Of a stretch of DNA of 64,000 bases, positions 1 to 9,672 are shown piece after piece. The position numbers and the translations under genes are program-made. The stretch covers positions 1,308,993 to 1,372,992 of the forward strand of contig NC_011669.1 in NCBI RefSeq assembly GCF_000150955.2, in the 5' to 3' direction. This DNA is from Phaeodactylum tricornutum CCAP 1055/1 (lineage: Eukaryota; Bacillariophyta; Bacillariophyceae; Surirellales; Neidiaceae). The notes under the pieces are model-generated. The model searched no databases. It was not told the origin of the DNA and worked only from the letters and a program-made list of their open reading frames with translations. Position 1 is the first letter of the stretch. Each line of letters starts with the position of its first letter.

Positions 1-188
1 CTTGCATTCACATGAACTTTTTCCTGAAGCGTTACTTGGAAATTGAAAAAAAAATCAGCGGTGACAAGATACCCGACGAAGACTAAAGTAACGATGGATA
101 GAACAGCACCCTGAACAGTGTAAACACGAAATTCTTTGGATACTGGAGAGTGTGTATCAAACCTCTTTAAGCGGTCCTTCAGATCCAT
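1..188 (-). CDS. ERGIC/Erv41-Erv46-type ER-Golgi cargo receptor, N-terminal part
   Basis: Partial gene that starts at an ATG at 188 and runs off the left edge; 62 codons are visible. The reading begins MDLKDRLKRFDTHSPV, followed by a hydrophobic segment (about residues 28-48) and then a more polar stretch. The pattern RFD-(about 10)-FRV-T-GA-LSI-TM is that of the ERGIC N-terminal domain, whose members cycle between ER and Golgi as cargo receptors with a short cytosolic N terminus, a membrane helix and a large luminal part. An in-frame TGA lies about 60 nt upstream of the ATG, which supports this start unless there is a 5' exon. Family identity rests on this short segment only, so the exact subfamily (ERGIC1, 2, 3 or a PDI-fused type) is open. 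Confidence 0.65.
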   Translation of the reverse strand, partial: MDLKDRLKRFDTHSPVSKEFRVYTVQGAVLSIVTLVFVGYLVTADFFFNFQVTLQEKVHVNA

Positions 189-866
189 TTGAGGAGGATG
201 CCACTCTGATAAGCGAGACTTTACTTCAGATATACCAAGCCGTCAGGGGGAGACAACTCCACTGGGCTGGAAATTCCGGCAAGGTTCAATGAGGCATAAT
301 GGTGGCCACCTCGAACCTAAAAAGGTGGGTAAATAAGTACGAGGTAGGGTGAAATTGTACTAGAGCTAGCTAGAGTACGTCGAAACAAACCTGTTTGCAA
401 GGGGTAGGGGAGGGAACCATTTTTGTTTGTTTGGTGGGTGTACTTTTACCTGGAAATCCAAATCAATTACACACTAGACGCGGCTCGACGACATCCGAAG
501 CGGATCTGATATAAATGTAATAGCCAGTATTCCGTTTTTAAAATATAGATTTGCTTCCCGTCTGATGTGTGGTTCTTCTTTTATTTATGAATACTTATTC
601 AATGTATTTGTCTGAATTCTTAACTAAATTATGTGGTAGCTTGTTCCTTGGAAACAGCAAATCCCGTGTCAGTGACAGCTTGTGTTTTACGAAAGTCCGT
701 GCCTCAGCGTCGGGGATAGTTCTTTGACACGAACGAAGTCGATCCGAAAATCCGAACCCATAGCTGCCCGAAGGCGTTTGCGGCGTTGCTGTCAAAAAAC
801 GAAGGAAAATAGGAACAGTACATCCATACAATCATACGTCTTTTTATCGACAAAAGAGCAGCAAGC
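189..866. other. intergenic, divergent promoter region
   Basis: Lies between the minus-strand ERGIC-type gene and the plus-strand kinase at 867. AT-rich from about 500 to 620. No gene, repeat or clear core promoter element was recognised; short open frames at 595-860 show no family resemblance. Confidence 0.6.
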
Positions 867-2261
867 ATGGTTCTATCAGACAAGATTTTATTTCCACCCT
901 GCACGTCGGAGAAGTGTACTGTTGACGAAGAAGAAAAGCGGAAGGTTGCAGCCGTACAGCCTTGTGCGATGACGGAAAAGTGTGTGAGCGCGTGCTCCGC
1001 ATATGGTCGTGTTTGCCCTTGCGCGGCACGAATCGCCGGTCACGCAGCATGTGAGGCAATGCAAGAATTGATGAAGGGTAGCAAAATATTTAAAGAAGAC
1101 GAACGGACCTTCGTCCACCTTGATCCGAACGATATCACTATTTCAGAAAAATTGGGAGAAGGTGGATTCAGTAATGTAAATCGCTGTGTCGTGCAAGCTG
1201 GAGACGAGGCTGGTCAAGAATTCGCTGTAAAGTATTTGAAGCGTAAGGCTATGGTCGATATTCACCAATTCAAGCATGGCGCAGCTGACCTCGCCATCGA
1301 AGCTTTCTTTTTGCATTCTTTGGACCATCCCAACATTGTCAAGCTGCATGGTGTAAGCGCCGGTAAGATTGAGAACAACGTTGCATCCGGTGAAGAATGT
1401 GGATTCTTTATTGTCGTCGATCGACTATTCGATACACTAGAAAGTAGGATTGAAACCTTTCGGAAAGAACAGGAAGATTATTCGACAAATCCTCTCATAC
1501 GGCGAGGGGGTGCCTATCGCGAAAAGCAGAAAAGCAACTTGATGGAGAGATGCAGAATAGCTCTGGAAATTGCGAGTGCAATTGAGTATCTGCACTCAAA
1601 ACAAATTATTTTCAGAGATTTAAAGCCTGATAACATCGGGTTTGACAAACACGGCACTTTGAAGATATTTGATTTTGGTTTAGCCAAGGAACTGAAACCT
1701 GAACTTTGTAACCAAGATGGGCGCTATCGGCTAACGGGAAACACAGGGAGCCGCCGTTATATGGCACCTGAAGTTGCTAAAGACTGTCCTTACGATATGA
1801 CCGTGGACTCGTATTCTTTTGGTATCCTTTTGTGGGAGTTGTGCTCTGCCGAGAAGCCTTTCTATGGATACAGCAGTGGCAAACATATGCAGCAAGTCGT
1901 ACTTGGAGGCGAACGACCGAAAATGGACTCTCAACATACCGTGTACTGGCCAGAAAATTTGCAATGGATCATGACACGGTGTTGGTCGCCTTTCCCTTCT
2001 CTGAGGCCATCTTTTTCCACAATTTCGGAGATTTTGATGGATGTTCTAGCCAAGAAGGAATCCGTTCCACATCGGCTTTTAATGCATACCATTAACGAAG
2101 AGAAGCATCCCCTCGAAGGCCCAGTTGGTGGCTTTGTATCCTTGTTTTCTCGAAAGGCCAACAGACGAAGTACCACAGCTGGTACGATTGACGACAAGTC
2201 GCAGGATTCCGAAGCAAGCGCGTATAGGAGAAAGTCATGGGGATTCGGAATGCGACGATAG
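867..2261 (+). CDS. TKL-like serine/threonine protein kinase
   Basis: Single-exon protein of 464 residues, probably cytosolic. An N-terminal extension of about 90 residues with a cysteine-rich patch (residues 39-62) precedes the kinase domain. Visible motifs: glycine loop GEGGFSNV (97-104), Lys122 in FAVKYLK, catalytic loop FRDLKPDN (about 249-256), DFG (about 269-271), and YMAPE (about 298-302). The catalytic loop reads FRD instead of HRD; Asp, Lys and Asn are kept, so activity is plausible. A roughly 30-residue insertion with basic and acidic residues sits before the helix that leads to the catalytic loop. The style of subdomains VIII-XI (YDMTVDSYSFGILLWELCS, MTRCW, RPSF) is that of tyrosine-kinase-like kinases. 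The C-terminal tail of about 70 residues is Ser/Arg-rich. Substrate unknown. Confidence 0.88.
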   Translation: MVLSDKILFPPCTSEKCTVDEEEKRKVAAVQPCAMTEKCVSACSAYGRVCPCAARIAGHAACEAMQELMKGSKIFKEDERTFVHLDPNDITISEKLGEGGFSNVNRCVVQAGDEAGQEFAVKYLKRKAMVDIHQFKHGAADLAIEAFFLHSLDHPNIVKLHGVSAGKIENNVASGEECGFFIVVDRLFDTLESRIETFRKEQEDYSTNPLIRRGGAYREKQKSNLMERCRIALEIASAIEYLHSKQIIFRDLKPDNIGFDKHGTLKIFDFGLAKELKPELCNQDGRYRLTGNTGSRRYMAPEVAKDCPYDMTVDSYSFGILLWELCSAEKPFYGYSSGKHMQQVVLGGERPKMDSQHTVYWPENLQWIMTRCWSPFPSLRPSFSTISEILMDVLAKKESVPHRLLMHTINEEKHPLEGPVGGFVSLFSRKANRRSTTAGTIDDKSQDSEASAYRRKSWGFGMRR

Positions 2262-2733
2262 ATTAATGTTCCACTTTTGGAAGGCCGCAACAGAGTATAA
2301 AATCGAAAACTACAGTTACAGATTCCCAGTGTCAGCAATAACAGGAAGTTAGAGACGTATGTTGTGGCCTACTCTACCATTGCCATATCGGTGGACCTAC
2401 AAGAAAGAGGCAGCTGGAACTGCTGTCAAGTTCGAGATTCGGCATGAAACCAACCCACCCACCAGCCATCCGAGTGTTTACAGAATGCGAAATAGTAGGG
2501 GCTTGGATGAACGCTTACTGCCGAGCTCTATCCAAGCATGAGAAGCAAGCTGCTGCTTGACAGACGGTGACTTTTCATGCGTCTTCCTCTGTTGTGACGA
2601 TTAATTGCTCAGTAAACATTTAGAATGCAGTCGTTCTATATTGACTGTGAGTTGTGATCATTGTTAGCTAGTAGTACGCCTTGTCGAAACCTGTACGTTC
2701 TATGTTGTAGTAAACTTTAGGGATAGCAACATT
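2262..2733. other. convergent intergenic region
   Basis: 3' flanks of the kinase (plus) and the HAD phosphatase (minus). Holds one exact copy of the recurrent 9-mer TGACTGTGA at 2642-2650. Nothing else recognised. Confidence 0.6.
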
Positions 2734-3417
2734 TCACTTTGACGTTGAATTTTCGGTTTCAGTATCCAAAGAGACTCGTTCTCGATGCAAAAATGTATGG
2801 TTGAATTGCTTCCTCTTCAAGAAGCGTCCTCCGTACCAGTTTCCGTATAAAGCTTTATTCTCCATCGGTCGAAGTAATTTTGCCGTCCAATTGTCCTTAG
2901 AATTCTCTGATCCTGAACAAAGTGGCAAGCAGTGCACAGTTAACATACCGTGCAAGTTCCCGAAAACAATATCGGTCAAAAGTCGATCACCAACCATACA
3001 CAGTGTGGCTGGGTCAGTGAGATCAAAGTGTGCCAGCACTTCGTCGAGCCCGCCCGGCTTCTTCTCCTCGTGACGAATCACTTGGATTCCCAATACATTC
3101 TCAATTCTAATGGCATCGGTGTAATCGACGTCATCTTTGGTTCCAGCGCTGTTGCTTAAAATTGCGACTCGATCTCGTCCAAAAACTCGCAAGGCTTCGT
3201 CGATGCCCTGGGCTGCGAGAGGATGTATTTCATTTTCATATGGGGAAGTTAAAGTGTTGTCTTTATCGAACATTACGGCAGCAATTCCGTGATCCTTCAG
3301 AGCAGTAAAATTCATCTGTGACACCGTTGCTACCGAGAGCTGAGGAACCATCAACCCCGGTCTCCGAAGTACCGACGCCATAGTCAGGAGAGCCTTGGTG
3401 TTGATAGATTGAACCAT
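2734..3417 (-). CDS. HAD-family phosphatidylglycerophosphate phosphatase, GEP4-like
   Basis: Single exon, 227 residues. HAD motif I is FDKDNTLT (Asp51 and Asp53 as nucleophile and acid/base), motif II is ILSNSAG, motif III is the Lys of EEKKPGG, and motif IV is VGDRLLTD. The order, the very short cap and the sequence around motif I match the YqeG/GEP4 family, whose characterised members dephosphorylate phosphatidylglycerophosphate in the mitochondrion to give phosphatidylglycerol, the precursor of cardiolipin. The first 25 residues are basic and lack acids, which would suit an organelle presequence (inference). It lies convergent to the kinase and divergent from the JTB-like gene. Confidence 0.85.
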   Translation of the reverse strand: MVQSINTKALLTMASVLRRPGLMVPQLSVATVSQMNFTALKDHGIAAVMFDKDNTLTSPYENEIHPLAAQGIDEALRVFGRDRVAILSNSAGTKDDVDYTDAIRIENVLGIQVIRHEEKKPGGLDEVLAHFDLTDPATLCMVGDRLLTDIVFGNLHGMLTVHCLPLCSGSENSKDNWTAKLLRPMENKALYGNWYGGRFLKRKQFNHTFLHRERVSLDTETENSTSK

Positions 3418-3799
3418 TTCCTATTGCGTCCTCGCGTACGCTTCAGATCAACGTTAAGGCTGCCAATAGACGGGGTATACAGGCACTGCTTTTCAAACGA
3501 AGATGAAATAGCCATCTGCAATCCAAGTTTTGAAACGAGATACATCTATGCAAAGACCGGTTGTCAGTTTTACTGCTAATTCGGACAAGATTGGGGGGGG
3601 GGGGGGGGGCTGGGCTCGCTGGGCTCGCTGGCTCCTATTTTACTATGCAAGTTTTTTTGTATATGTTTGATTGCTGCACAAAAATACTTTCAAACCCGGA
3701 TCTACAGTCAGTGCGAACACTTTCTGTCGGCAGTCCGACGCTGCGGAAACCTTTGCTTGCCTACCCGTGTTCGTGATCATTGTGGACAGCTGGTAGACC
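3418..3799. other. divergent promoter region with G17 tract
   Basis: Between the HAD phosphatase (minus) and the JTB-like gene (plus). Contains a G homopolymer at 3593-3609 followed at once by near-repeats of GGGCTCGCT. No gene seen. Confidence 0.6.
3593..3634. repeat. G17 homopolymer plus short tandem repeat
   Basis: Seventeen G residues in a row followed by repeats of the unit GGGCTCGCT and a shortened copy. Likely length-variable by slippage, and capable in principle of G-quadruplex formation on the plus strand. Confidence 0.85.
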
Positions 3800-4406
3800 A
3801 TGTGCTCTCGGCAGAGCTACTCAGTAGCGATAGCGGTTTGTCGATGTCTAGCGTTTTTACTTCTTTTGTGTCCGAGCCACATGCTCTTTGTAGTAGCCGA
3901 TTCCCCAAGAGATGCTTCGGAGGAATGCATCTTAGACCATGTATGTGGCCTGTGCACAGGAAGCGACAAACAGAGCATAAAAGCGTGCTCAGAAACCGGG
4001 AAGATCGAACAATTAAAGTGCACTTCGTTCGATGAGGAAGGTAAAAACATTTTTCGTGGTCCGAAACAAGAAAGACATACGAGGAGTTTGTCGCTGACAG
4101 ATTTCTTTCTTTGATACCACAGAAAATCCAATTACACGAGATATGTACCGCAGTTGCTCACGAACAGAAGCTGATGAGGAGTTTCTATTGATTCGACTTC
4201 AGGTTTTTTGTCTCCTCATGGGATCGTTTGCATTTTTGATGGTCCGGAGACAGAAGGTTTCCAGCGCAAATCTGTTCGACCAAAGGAAAAATTACGGAGG
4301 GCGAGGTCACGGAATCACCAAGCCCCTCGCCTCAGTGAACATAGAGATGGCAACAAAGGCAGAAAAACAGCCGTTGACAGAGACAGATTCTATGGAGGTT
4401 GTTTGA
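3800..4406 (+). CDS. JTB: JTB (jumping translocation breakpoint) family membrane protein
   Basis: Two exons: 3800-4040 and 4123-4406, intron of 82 nt with phase 1, giving 174 residues. A signal peptide (hydrophobic LAFLLLLCPSHMLFVVA) is followed by a cysteine-rich luminal region with CILDHVCGLC, KACSETGKIEQLKC and RSC, then one transmembrane helix (LQVFCLLMGSFAFLMV) and a basic start to the cytosolic tail (RRQKVSSANLFDQRK). Human JTB has the same plan: signal peptide, Cys pairs, a KITC-type segment, the RSC-type motif just before the membrane helix, and a tail starting RQRQLDRK. JTB is linked to cytokinesis and mitochondrial function in animals; its role in a diatom is unknown. Neither half is convincing alone; the join makes the family clear. 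Confidence 0.8.
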
Positions 4407-4889
4407 TTGTGACTGAAGGTGTTTTACATTAGATAGAGGCTTTTTAGATGTTACATTAGCAGTAAATACACGAACCACCACTTTTTGAGGTCAACTTGAG
4501 GTTGTAGAATAGATCGCGTTTATGGTCAAGTGGTTCGAAGTCAATCATAGCTTGACGAGGCGACAAGTGTAATGTAAGGGACAAAAGATAGATGTATGAT
4601 TTTAACGTCCGCTTTGTCACAAAAGCAATTTCGCAAGCCAAGCCACTGTGCTCCCACCGTCTTGAAATTGTCACAGTCAGTCTCATTTGCTGCAAAAAAA
4701 TATCTGAGACGTGGTATTAGAACTATACGGAAGAAATTAGTTGTCCCGAGCTCAAAATTGCCTTTACTGTTAGTTGATATGACTATAAAGGCTCCCTTCG
4801 GCATTGACTGCAAGAAAGAAAAGCGACAGATCCTTTTTGATTGGAAAGGGCGTGCATCAATTCAATTGTGAACAAATTTCTCGTCAAGC
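4407..4889. other. intergenic region upstream of the Nudix gene
   Basis: Holds an exact copy of the recurrent 9-mer TCACAGTCA at 4671-4679, about 210 bp before the Nudix start. A 91-codon open frame at 4596-4871 has no recognisable family and was not accepted. Confidence 0.55.
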
Positions 4890-5843
4890 ATGAAGAATCT
4901 CGTCAGCAAAAGCGAGTCACTTGACAAAACTTCCAATGTTCTGGTCGACTACAAATCGGTTGATTATAGGGGATTCGTATTCGTTGTGCACCACGCACAT
5001 GGTATGATGCTTTTGCGTTGTACCAGAAAGAAGAACAAGCCACACCACTGGCAACTGCCTGGCGGACATATCGATAAAACTGAATTTGTTGAAGCTGGTA
5101 AGTCGCTTCGTAGGTCTGCCTCGCCTTTCTTATTATGTAGCTTGTCGGTGAGGGAGATCTAACATATCGCCTTGCTCTAATGGTAGCGAGAGCAAACTTT
5201 GTTCACAATACTCAGTTACTGGAGGCTGGGAAACGAGGGGCAGCAAGGGAGCTATTCGAAGAAACAGGGATTGATGTCAGATCCCAACTGCACCGGATGG
5301 AGCCTGCCACACTTCGAGAGCCCAAAGACGGCGAATCTGAACTCGCCAATGAGTATAAACATCGACTCTTTTACATCCTGAATGTTGCGAATGACGACTT
5401 TCTGTCACACGGCGAAACCCCTATGGGCACATTAGGAGAGACCCTCAAAGTAAGTACAGTATATTTGGCGATGATATATTTTGCTTGTTTATCGGTCCTC
5501 AACTTGTTTGTGTGAGAAGCTCCGGCTGTCATTCGAGCACTCTGGTTTCATATTTCAGCCTGAACCAGAGGTCGCTGCGGATATGCTTAAACTTCATAGC
5601 GGAGGCAAAGTATCGGCAGCACTTCTAATGGCTATGGGCCGGTCAATAGTCCACGAAAAGTCTACTGATCGAAACAAAAGTGCTGCCACTACCCTATCAC
5701 AACACCACGACGATTTGTCACTGTCCATTCGGTCTGGTAGGCGTTCAAAACGAGAGAAGGACGAAAGGAGCGCTAACATTTCCGTTCCCGTCGACGTAGT
5801 TCCGAAGCCAGTGAAGAAGAGCCTCTTTTGTTGCTTCCGTTGA
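4890..5843 (+). CDS. Nudix hydrolase
   Basis: Three exons: 4890-5097, 5238-5449 and 5559-5843, 234 residues. The first intron (140 nt) splits the Nudix box: the join of GGHIDKTEFVEA with GAARELFEETGI restores the exact spacing G-x5-E-x7-RE-x2-EE-x-G, which fixed the acceptor at 5237. The enzyme should hydrolyse a nucleoside diphosphate linked to another group, with metal bound by the Glu residues of the box. The stretch after the box (LHRMEPATLREPK) and the LANEYKHRLFYIL strand continue the fold. The tail (about residues 150-234) is Ser/Lys/Arg-rich and ends in FCCFR, a possible acylation or membrane-contact site (inference). Substrate cannot be told from sequence. Confidence 0.85.
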
Positions 5844-5926
5844 TCCTCAACTTTCCTTAAATTTTAGTCATACTCTTTTTCAATATGGACTACGCTTTCT
5901 GTTCGCGTTACCACAATGCAAATTTC

Positions 5927-6640
5927 TCAAACTGTTGGATACGAATGCTTCTGCGGAATTACTGAATGATTTGCACAGGTCATCATTGAAATATGACGAA
6001 GATCCTTCGCCTGGACTTTTCGAATCGCCTTCAATCCGTGTACGGACCGACGTTGCCCGAAAGAAGCTTCAGAAGCAATCGATGCAATACTAGAGCCAGT
6101 GAAACCTTTTACTGCTAAGCGATCAACCAGCCTTTTAAGCTGTCGCCCACTCAAATTGTGCGAGCCGGTGTTCTCCAAGAGCAAAACATTTTGTTGAGGG
6201 GTCAAGGCCAGCGTATAGATCTGGACGGAGAAGAGGTAAAATAGGAGCTTCTTGAAGTGACTGCTTAACACTTTCAAGGCCGGCTACGTTACCCTAGTCT
6301 AAATACTGCAACTGACAGTGAATTGGATCCACCAGAATAGCGGAAAGCAGCGTATTTTGAATATCGATTTTCTCTGCACTGTGAAAAGGAGCCAAGTAAA
6401 ACTTGCCATGTGTAACAAATGATATCCTCGTTCCGCTTGGTTTTCGATTTCCAACTTTGGCACCCTGTGACAAGGACAATTTGTTGAATGTGGGGTAAAT
6501 CGAAGAAGACGAGGCTAATTGGGCGCGAGAGTGAATTCCCGTAGTAAAGTCAGAAGTTCGTTGTCCAGGGACTGCTTTCTTACTTCCAAGTTTTCTTTTT
6601 TTTGTTCTGTATCATGAATGGCGACCGCCATTGACAAGCG
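5927..6640 (-). pseudogene. relic of a spastin/fidgetin/katanin-type AAA ATPase
   Basis: On the minus strand, segments typical of microtubule-severing or ESCRT-type AAA ATPases are visible in the right order but broken. From about 6640 a helix-like stretch NSRLSMAVAIHDTEQKK recalls the end of an MIT domain; from 6479 comes QNTLLSAILVDPIHCQLQY, then a TAG at 6294-6296 in the same frame, and then NVAGLESVKQSLQEAPILPL and LLRPDLYAGL, the pre-Walker-A segment. At about 6225 it jumps in another frame to LLLENTGSHNLSGRQLKRLV and GFTGSSIASIASEASFGQRR, the C-terminal helical lid of the same family. About 130-150 residues containing Walker A, Walker B, sensor 1 and the arginine finger are absent, so no ATPase can be made. 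Upstream limit is uncertain. Confidence 0.7.
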
Positions 6641-6755
6641 GGAATTCGTAACATGTTAATGCCGATTCCAATTATCCCCGTCTGAAGCTTCTTGGATTGC
6701 AAAATGGTTGCTAAAACTATGAATAACACATAATTAATCAGCGAAACAGGCAATT

Positions 6756-7856
6756 CTAGCCGTTTATATATGTGGTGATTCTTTTAGATTCCTGCAGGGC
6801 CGCAACAAGAACTTTGTGTGGGATGAGGGAGTTTCTCCCTGTGGCTACAAATCCTCTCCTGGTTGACTGTTCTTGCTCTCCTTCTTGATAGACAGAAAGA
6901 TCCTCTCCTAGCAGGTCAGTGATTTCACCACCCATTGATTTTAGCACTGCTGCGGGGGCGCATGTGTCCCACGGGCCACCAAATTTGTGTTGTATTGTGC
7001 AATCCACAAGTCCAAGAGCAGCAGCGAGGATCTTGTTCCCTGCACCTCCGTAGAGGCAGTTTATACCTCCAAAATGCTCTTGCACTATACGTCTTGCCTC
7101 AGCCATAATTGGAAGAATTGTATCCCCTGTCGCCAGTAAGGGTTGTGATAGCGGAATCCGACCATGAGCATTGGGAAGTGGGCTTCCAATAATCCCGTGC
7201 CCGAGTCCGACTTTCCCATATACAACTGTGGGCGATTCGTCTAAATTTCCTGTTGGAAAAGGAATTCCGATTGCCCCTGCTGACGCAATTCCGCCGACAG
7301 AAATACCAATCAGAACCTGACAGTTTTGAAGCCGTCCTTCGACGAATTCCCTTGTTCCATCCAGAGGGTCCACAAATACAATGATGTCCGAAAGAGTTTG
7401 CATGTCACAGTCTTCCTTAAAAATGGATGAGCACAGATTGATCCGTAGTGCTGTTTTGTTTGTTGCAACCGAAAGAAATCCATCCTTTGGGTCCTCTTCT
7501 CCGATGATTCTTAGTTCGGGCCCCCAATCTTGTTTCAAAGCAGCGACAATAGCTTTTTGAGCTCTACTGTCAGCCTCCGTAAGCGCTGACCTTGGATCAG
7601 ATGAATCTTTGAATTCCACATGGAAGGACGACCCTTGGTCCCTTTCTTCTTGGACGTCGCGGATCTCATGGCACCCTCGTACACACGCATCTACACACGA
7701 TGAGAGCAGGGCATTTACATCCACGCTCCTGGATGAGACAAGGGCACGGGACAGTCCATCAACAAGTGTAGCCGTTAGACACAACGCACCGACACAGCGG
7801 ATCCACCAGTGCTGTGCTAAGCTTGCCTGAAACATACCTTCATTGATTTGTTGCAT
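6756..7856 (-). CDS. inositol monophosphatase superfamily phosphatase, 3'(2'),5'-bisphosphate nucleotidase-like
   Basis: Single exon, 366 residues. Lithium-sensitive phosphatase motifs are present: a metal-binding Glu pair in IIGEEDPKDG, the core FVDPLDGTREFVEG, and the C-terminal FGGPWDTCAPAAVLKSMGG. The TREFV after DPLDG and the WDTCAP motif point to the PAP-phosphatase/BPNT branch, which removes the 3'-phosphate from 3'-phosphoadenosine 5'-phosphate made in sulfate transfer, rather than to a true inositol monophosphatase. The N terminus (IRCVGALCLTATLVDG, residues 19-34) is hydrophobic and could be a signal peptide or anchor, so the protein may act in the secretory route or an organelle (inference). 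A second Met at residue 8 could also be the start. Confidence 0.82.
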   Translation of the reverse strand: MQQINEGMFQASLAQHWWIRCVGALCLTATLVDGLSRALVSSRSVDVNALLSSCVDACVRGCHEIRDVQEERDQGSSFHVEFKDSSDPRSALTEADSRAQKAIVAALKQDWGPELRIIGEEDPKDGFLSVATNKTALRINLCSSIFKEDCDMQTLSDIIVFVDPLDGTREFVEGRLQNCQVLIGISVGGIASAGAIGIPFPTGNLDESPTVVYGKVGLGHGIIGSPLPNAHGRIPLSQPLLATGDTILPIMAEARRIVQEHFGGINCLYGGAGNKILAAALGLVDCTIQHKFGGPWDTCAPAAVLKSMGGEITDLLGEDLSVYQEGEQEQSTRRGFVATGRNSLIPHKVLVAALQESKRITTYING

Positions 7857-8161
7857 CGAACGGATTGCCCAAACGGTTGTCAGCTTTCGCAGGTGCCCTC
7901 GTGGTTGTAACGGCGTTGATGAATTTGCCTACAACGGAACGACTTCTGTTCACCATCGGGGCAATTTTGTTGTTCGTGATATTACAATTAATAGATTTAC
8001 CTAGGTATTTTAAACTGATATCATATTCAAAAACCGCTTGAAATGAATTTCCTCCAAGAGAAGCAAACCCTGGTCCGAACCAAAGGAATTGCTCTCCGTC
8101 AAGAAACAATCGCCTTACCAAAGATGCACAACCGGTAAAAGGGAAGCAATCGTAAAGTCGG
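7857..8161. other. divergent promoter region
   Basis: Shared upstream region of the PAP-phosphatase-like gene (minus) and the MAP2K-like kinase (plus). An open frame on the minus strand (7840-8121) shows no family resemblance. Nothing else seen. Confidence 0.55.
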
Positions 8162-9321
8162 ATGCACTTGAGTCCTTATGCTAGTCTCGTCCAGAGCAAG
8201 GATAAATCGACCAGAAGTATGGAAGGCAAGAAATGCGTTCTCTCCATCGATGCTGGTCTTGCTAATCGAAAGTCACGCTCAACATCATTTGAGCTGAGCG
8301 ACCAGTCATTCCGACAGGATGGAGTGTCAATTGGCTGTGATTATCTTCGTCTGGAAGGAATGACGGTTTCTCGCGGAGAACTGATGCCTGCGCATCTTGT
8401 TTTTGAGAGCTCTCAAATTTTAGGTCGGGGCGCATTTAGCACCGTATCCCTGGCGCACTGGAAACGGCCGGGAACTGGTAAACCAGTTGATGTTGCCGTA
8501 AAGCAGTTCTCTTTGGTTGATACATCCTCTCGGCAAAGGCATATGCTTCTCAAAGAGCTGAAAACATTATGTCAGGTCGAATGCAAATCCCTCGTGCTCC
8601 TTCATGGTGCTTTTCTCGAAACTGAGACTGTAACTATGGTCTTGGAGTTGATGGATTGCGGTTCTGTAGAAACGCTTGTCGGTAAATCAATGTCTGGGTT
8701 AGATGAAGGGATAGTTGCTGCACTCTCTTATCAGATATTCTCGGGCCTGTCTTTTCTTCACGATCGAAAAATACTGCACCGGGACATTAAACCAGCCAAC
8801 ATCTTGCTTCACTCGAGTGGCCACACCAAGCTTTGCGATTTTGGATTGGCTACGCTGGGAGAGCAGTCCTTGAGCTGCACTGTTCTAGGAACGACAAGAT
8901 TTATGGCACCTGAACGATTACGTGCAAGCCCCTACGGAAAATCAAGCGACATTTGGAGTGTCGGCTTAGTGCTTCTGGAATGTATATCGGGTTGCAGTCC
9001 TTGGCAAGATGTCAAATCATTGGTGGATTTAGTTGTGACTGTTGAAGAAGTAGATGAGAACAGTCTTATTCCAGACAACATCACTAGAGGTTTGCAAGAA
9101 ATTCTTCTTGGTTGTTTGCGGAAGGAGCCAGGTACGACCTATACTGCCTTCACCCTTTCTACATTCCGTTATTACGAATGGTCTAACAGCTACTCCTACA
9201 CAACGCAGCGAAAAGAATTCCGGCCAGTCTGTTAATGCAGTCGCCATGGTTCGCAAAGGAATGTAAAATCTACGCTTTTGCCGATGCCGTCCGCCAGATG
9301 AGATCTTGTCTATCCTCTTGA
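8162..9321 (+). CDS. MAP kinase kinase-like (STE) protein kinase
   Basis: Two exons: 8162-9131 and 9209-9321, intron of 77 nt, phase 1, 360 residues. The kinase domain starts near residue 80: ILGRGAFSTVSLAHW glycine loop, VAVKQF lysine, HRDIKPANIL catalytic loop, CDFGLATLG, and TTRFMAPERL. The second exon supplies the end of the fold, EPAKRIPASLLMQSPWF, which was the reason for choosing the acceptor at 9208; unspliced translation would lose this segment. Sequence style is that of MAP2K enzymes, and the activation loop has several Ser/Thr (QSLSCTVLGTT). The first 70 residues are poorly ordered by sequence. The stop lies only 42 bp from the end of the convergent elongin C gene. Confidence 0.87.
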
Positions 9322-9363
9322 GCAACGCCTATTATCTCGCTACCTCCCCTCGTTGGAAAACAT

Positions 9364-9672
9364 TCAACAATCCAGATACTTGGCTGCAATTAAAAGCTCC
9401 AGCGCCACTTCCGGCTCAATGGCAAACTCCGGAATCCGAGATGTAGATGTACTGTGCTGGGTTTTGTAATGTAGATATTTCACCACCCTTTCTAAGACAT
9501 ATCCCGCTATATCTGGGAACCGAATGACGTTGTCTTGCGCTTCTCGGAAAGACCCCTCTAGCATGAGCCGAATAGTTTTGCTTGATGCAATGGCCACGGT
9601 CCGGGCCATTAAAAACTCATGACCGTCGGCTGATACTAGCTTGACAAAAGCTATTGCTTCCGCATCTCTCAT
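9364..9672 (-). CDS. ELOC: elongin C
   Basis: Single exon, 102 residues, almost the length of human elongin C. The BTB/SKP1-like fold is plain: VKLVSADGHEFLMAR at the N terminus, then VIRFPDIAGYVLERVVKYL in the middle, and at the C terminus the stretch RIPEFAIEPEVALELLIAAK followed by YLDC, which matches the animal protein's IPEF-I-PE-ALELL-AA-FLDC almost position for position. Elongin C pairs with elongin B and links SOCS/VHL-box or F-box-like substrate receptors to cullin 2/5 ubiquitin ligases, and is also part of the elongin transcription factor. Convergent with the MAP2K-like kinase, 42 bp apart. Confidence 0.95.
   Translation of the reverse strand: MRDAEAIAFVKLVSADGHEFLMARTVAIASSKTIRLMLEGSFREAQDNVIRFPDIAGYVLERVVKYLHYKTQHSTSTSRIPEFAIEPEVALELLIAAKYLDC

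Noticed and set aside
4525-4545. Possible tRNA B box (GGTTCGAAGTC)
   Set aside because: No matching A box, anticodon arm or acceptor stem around it.
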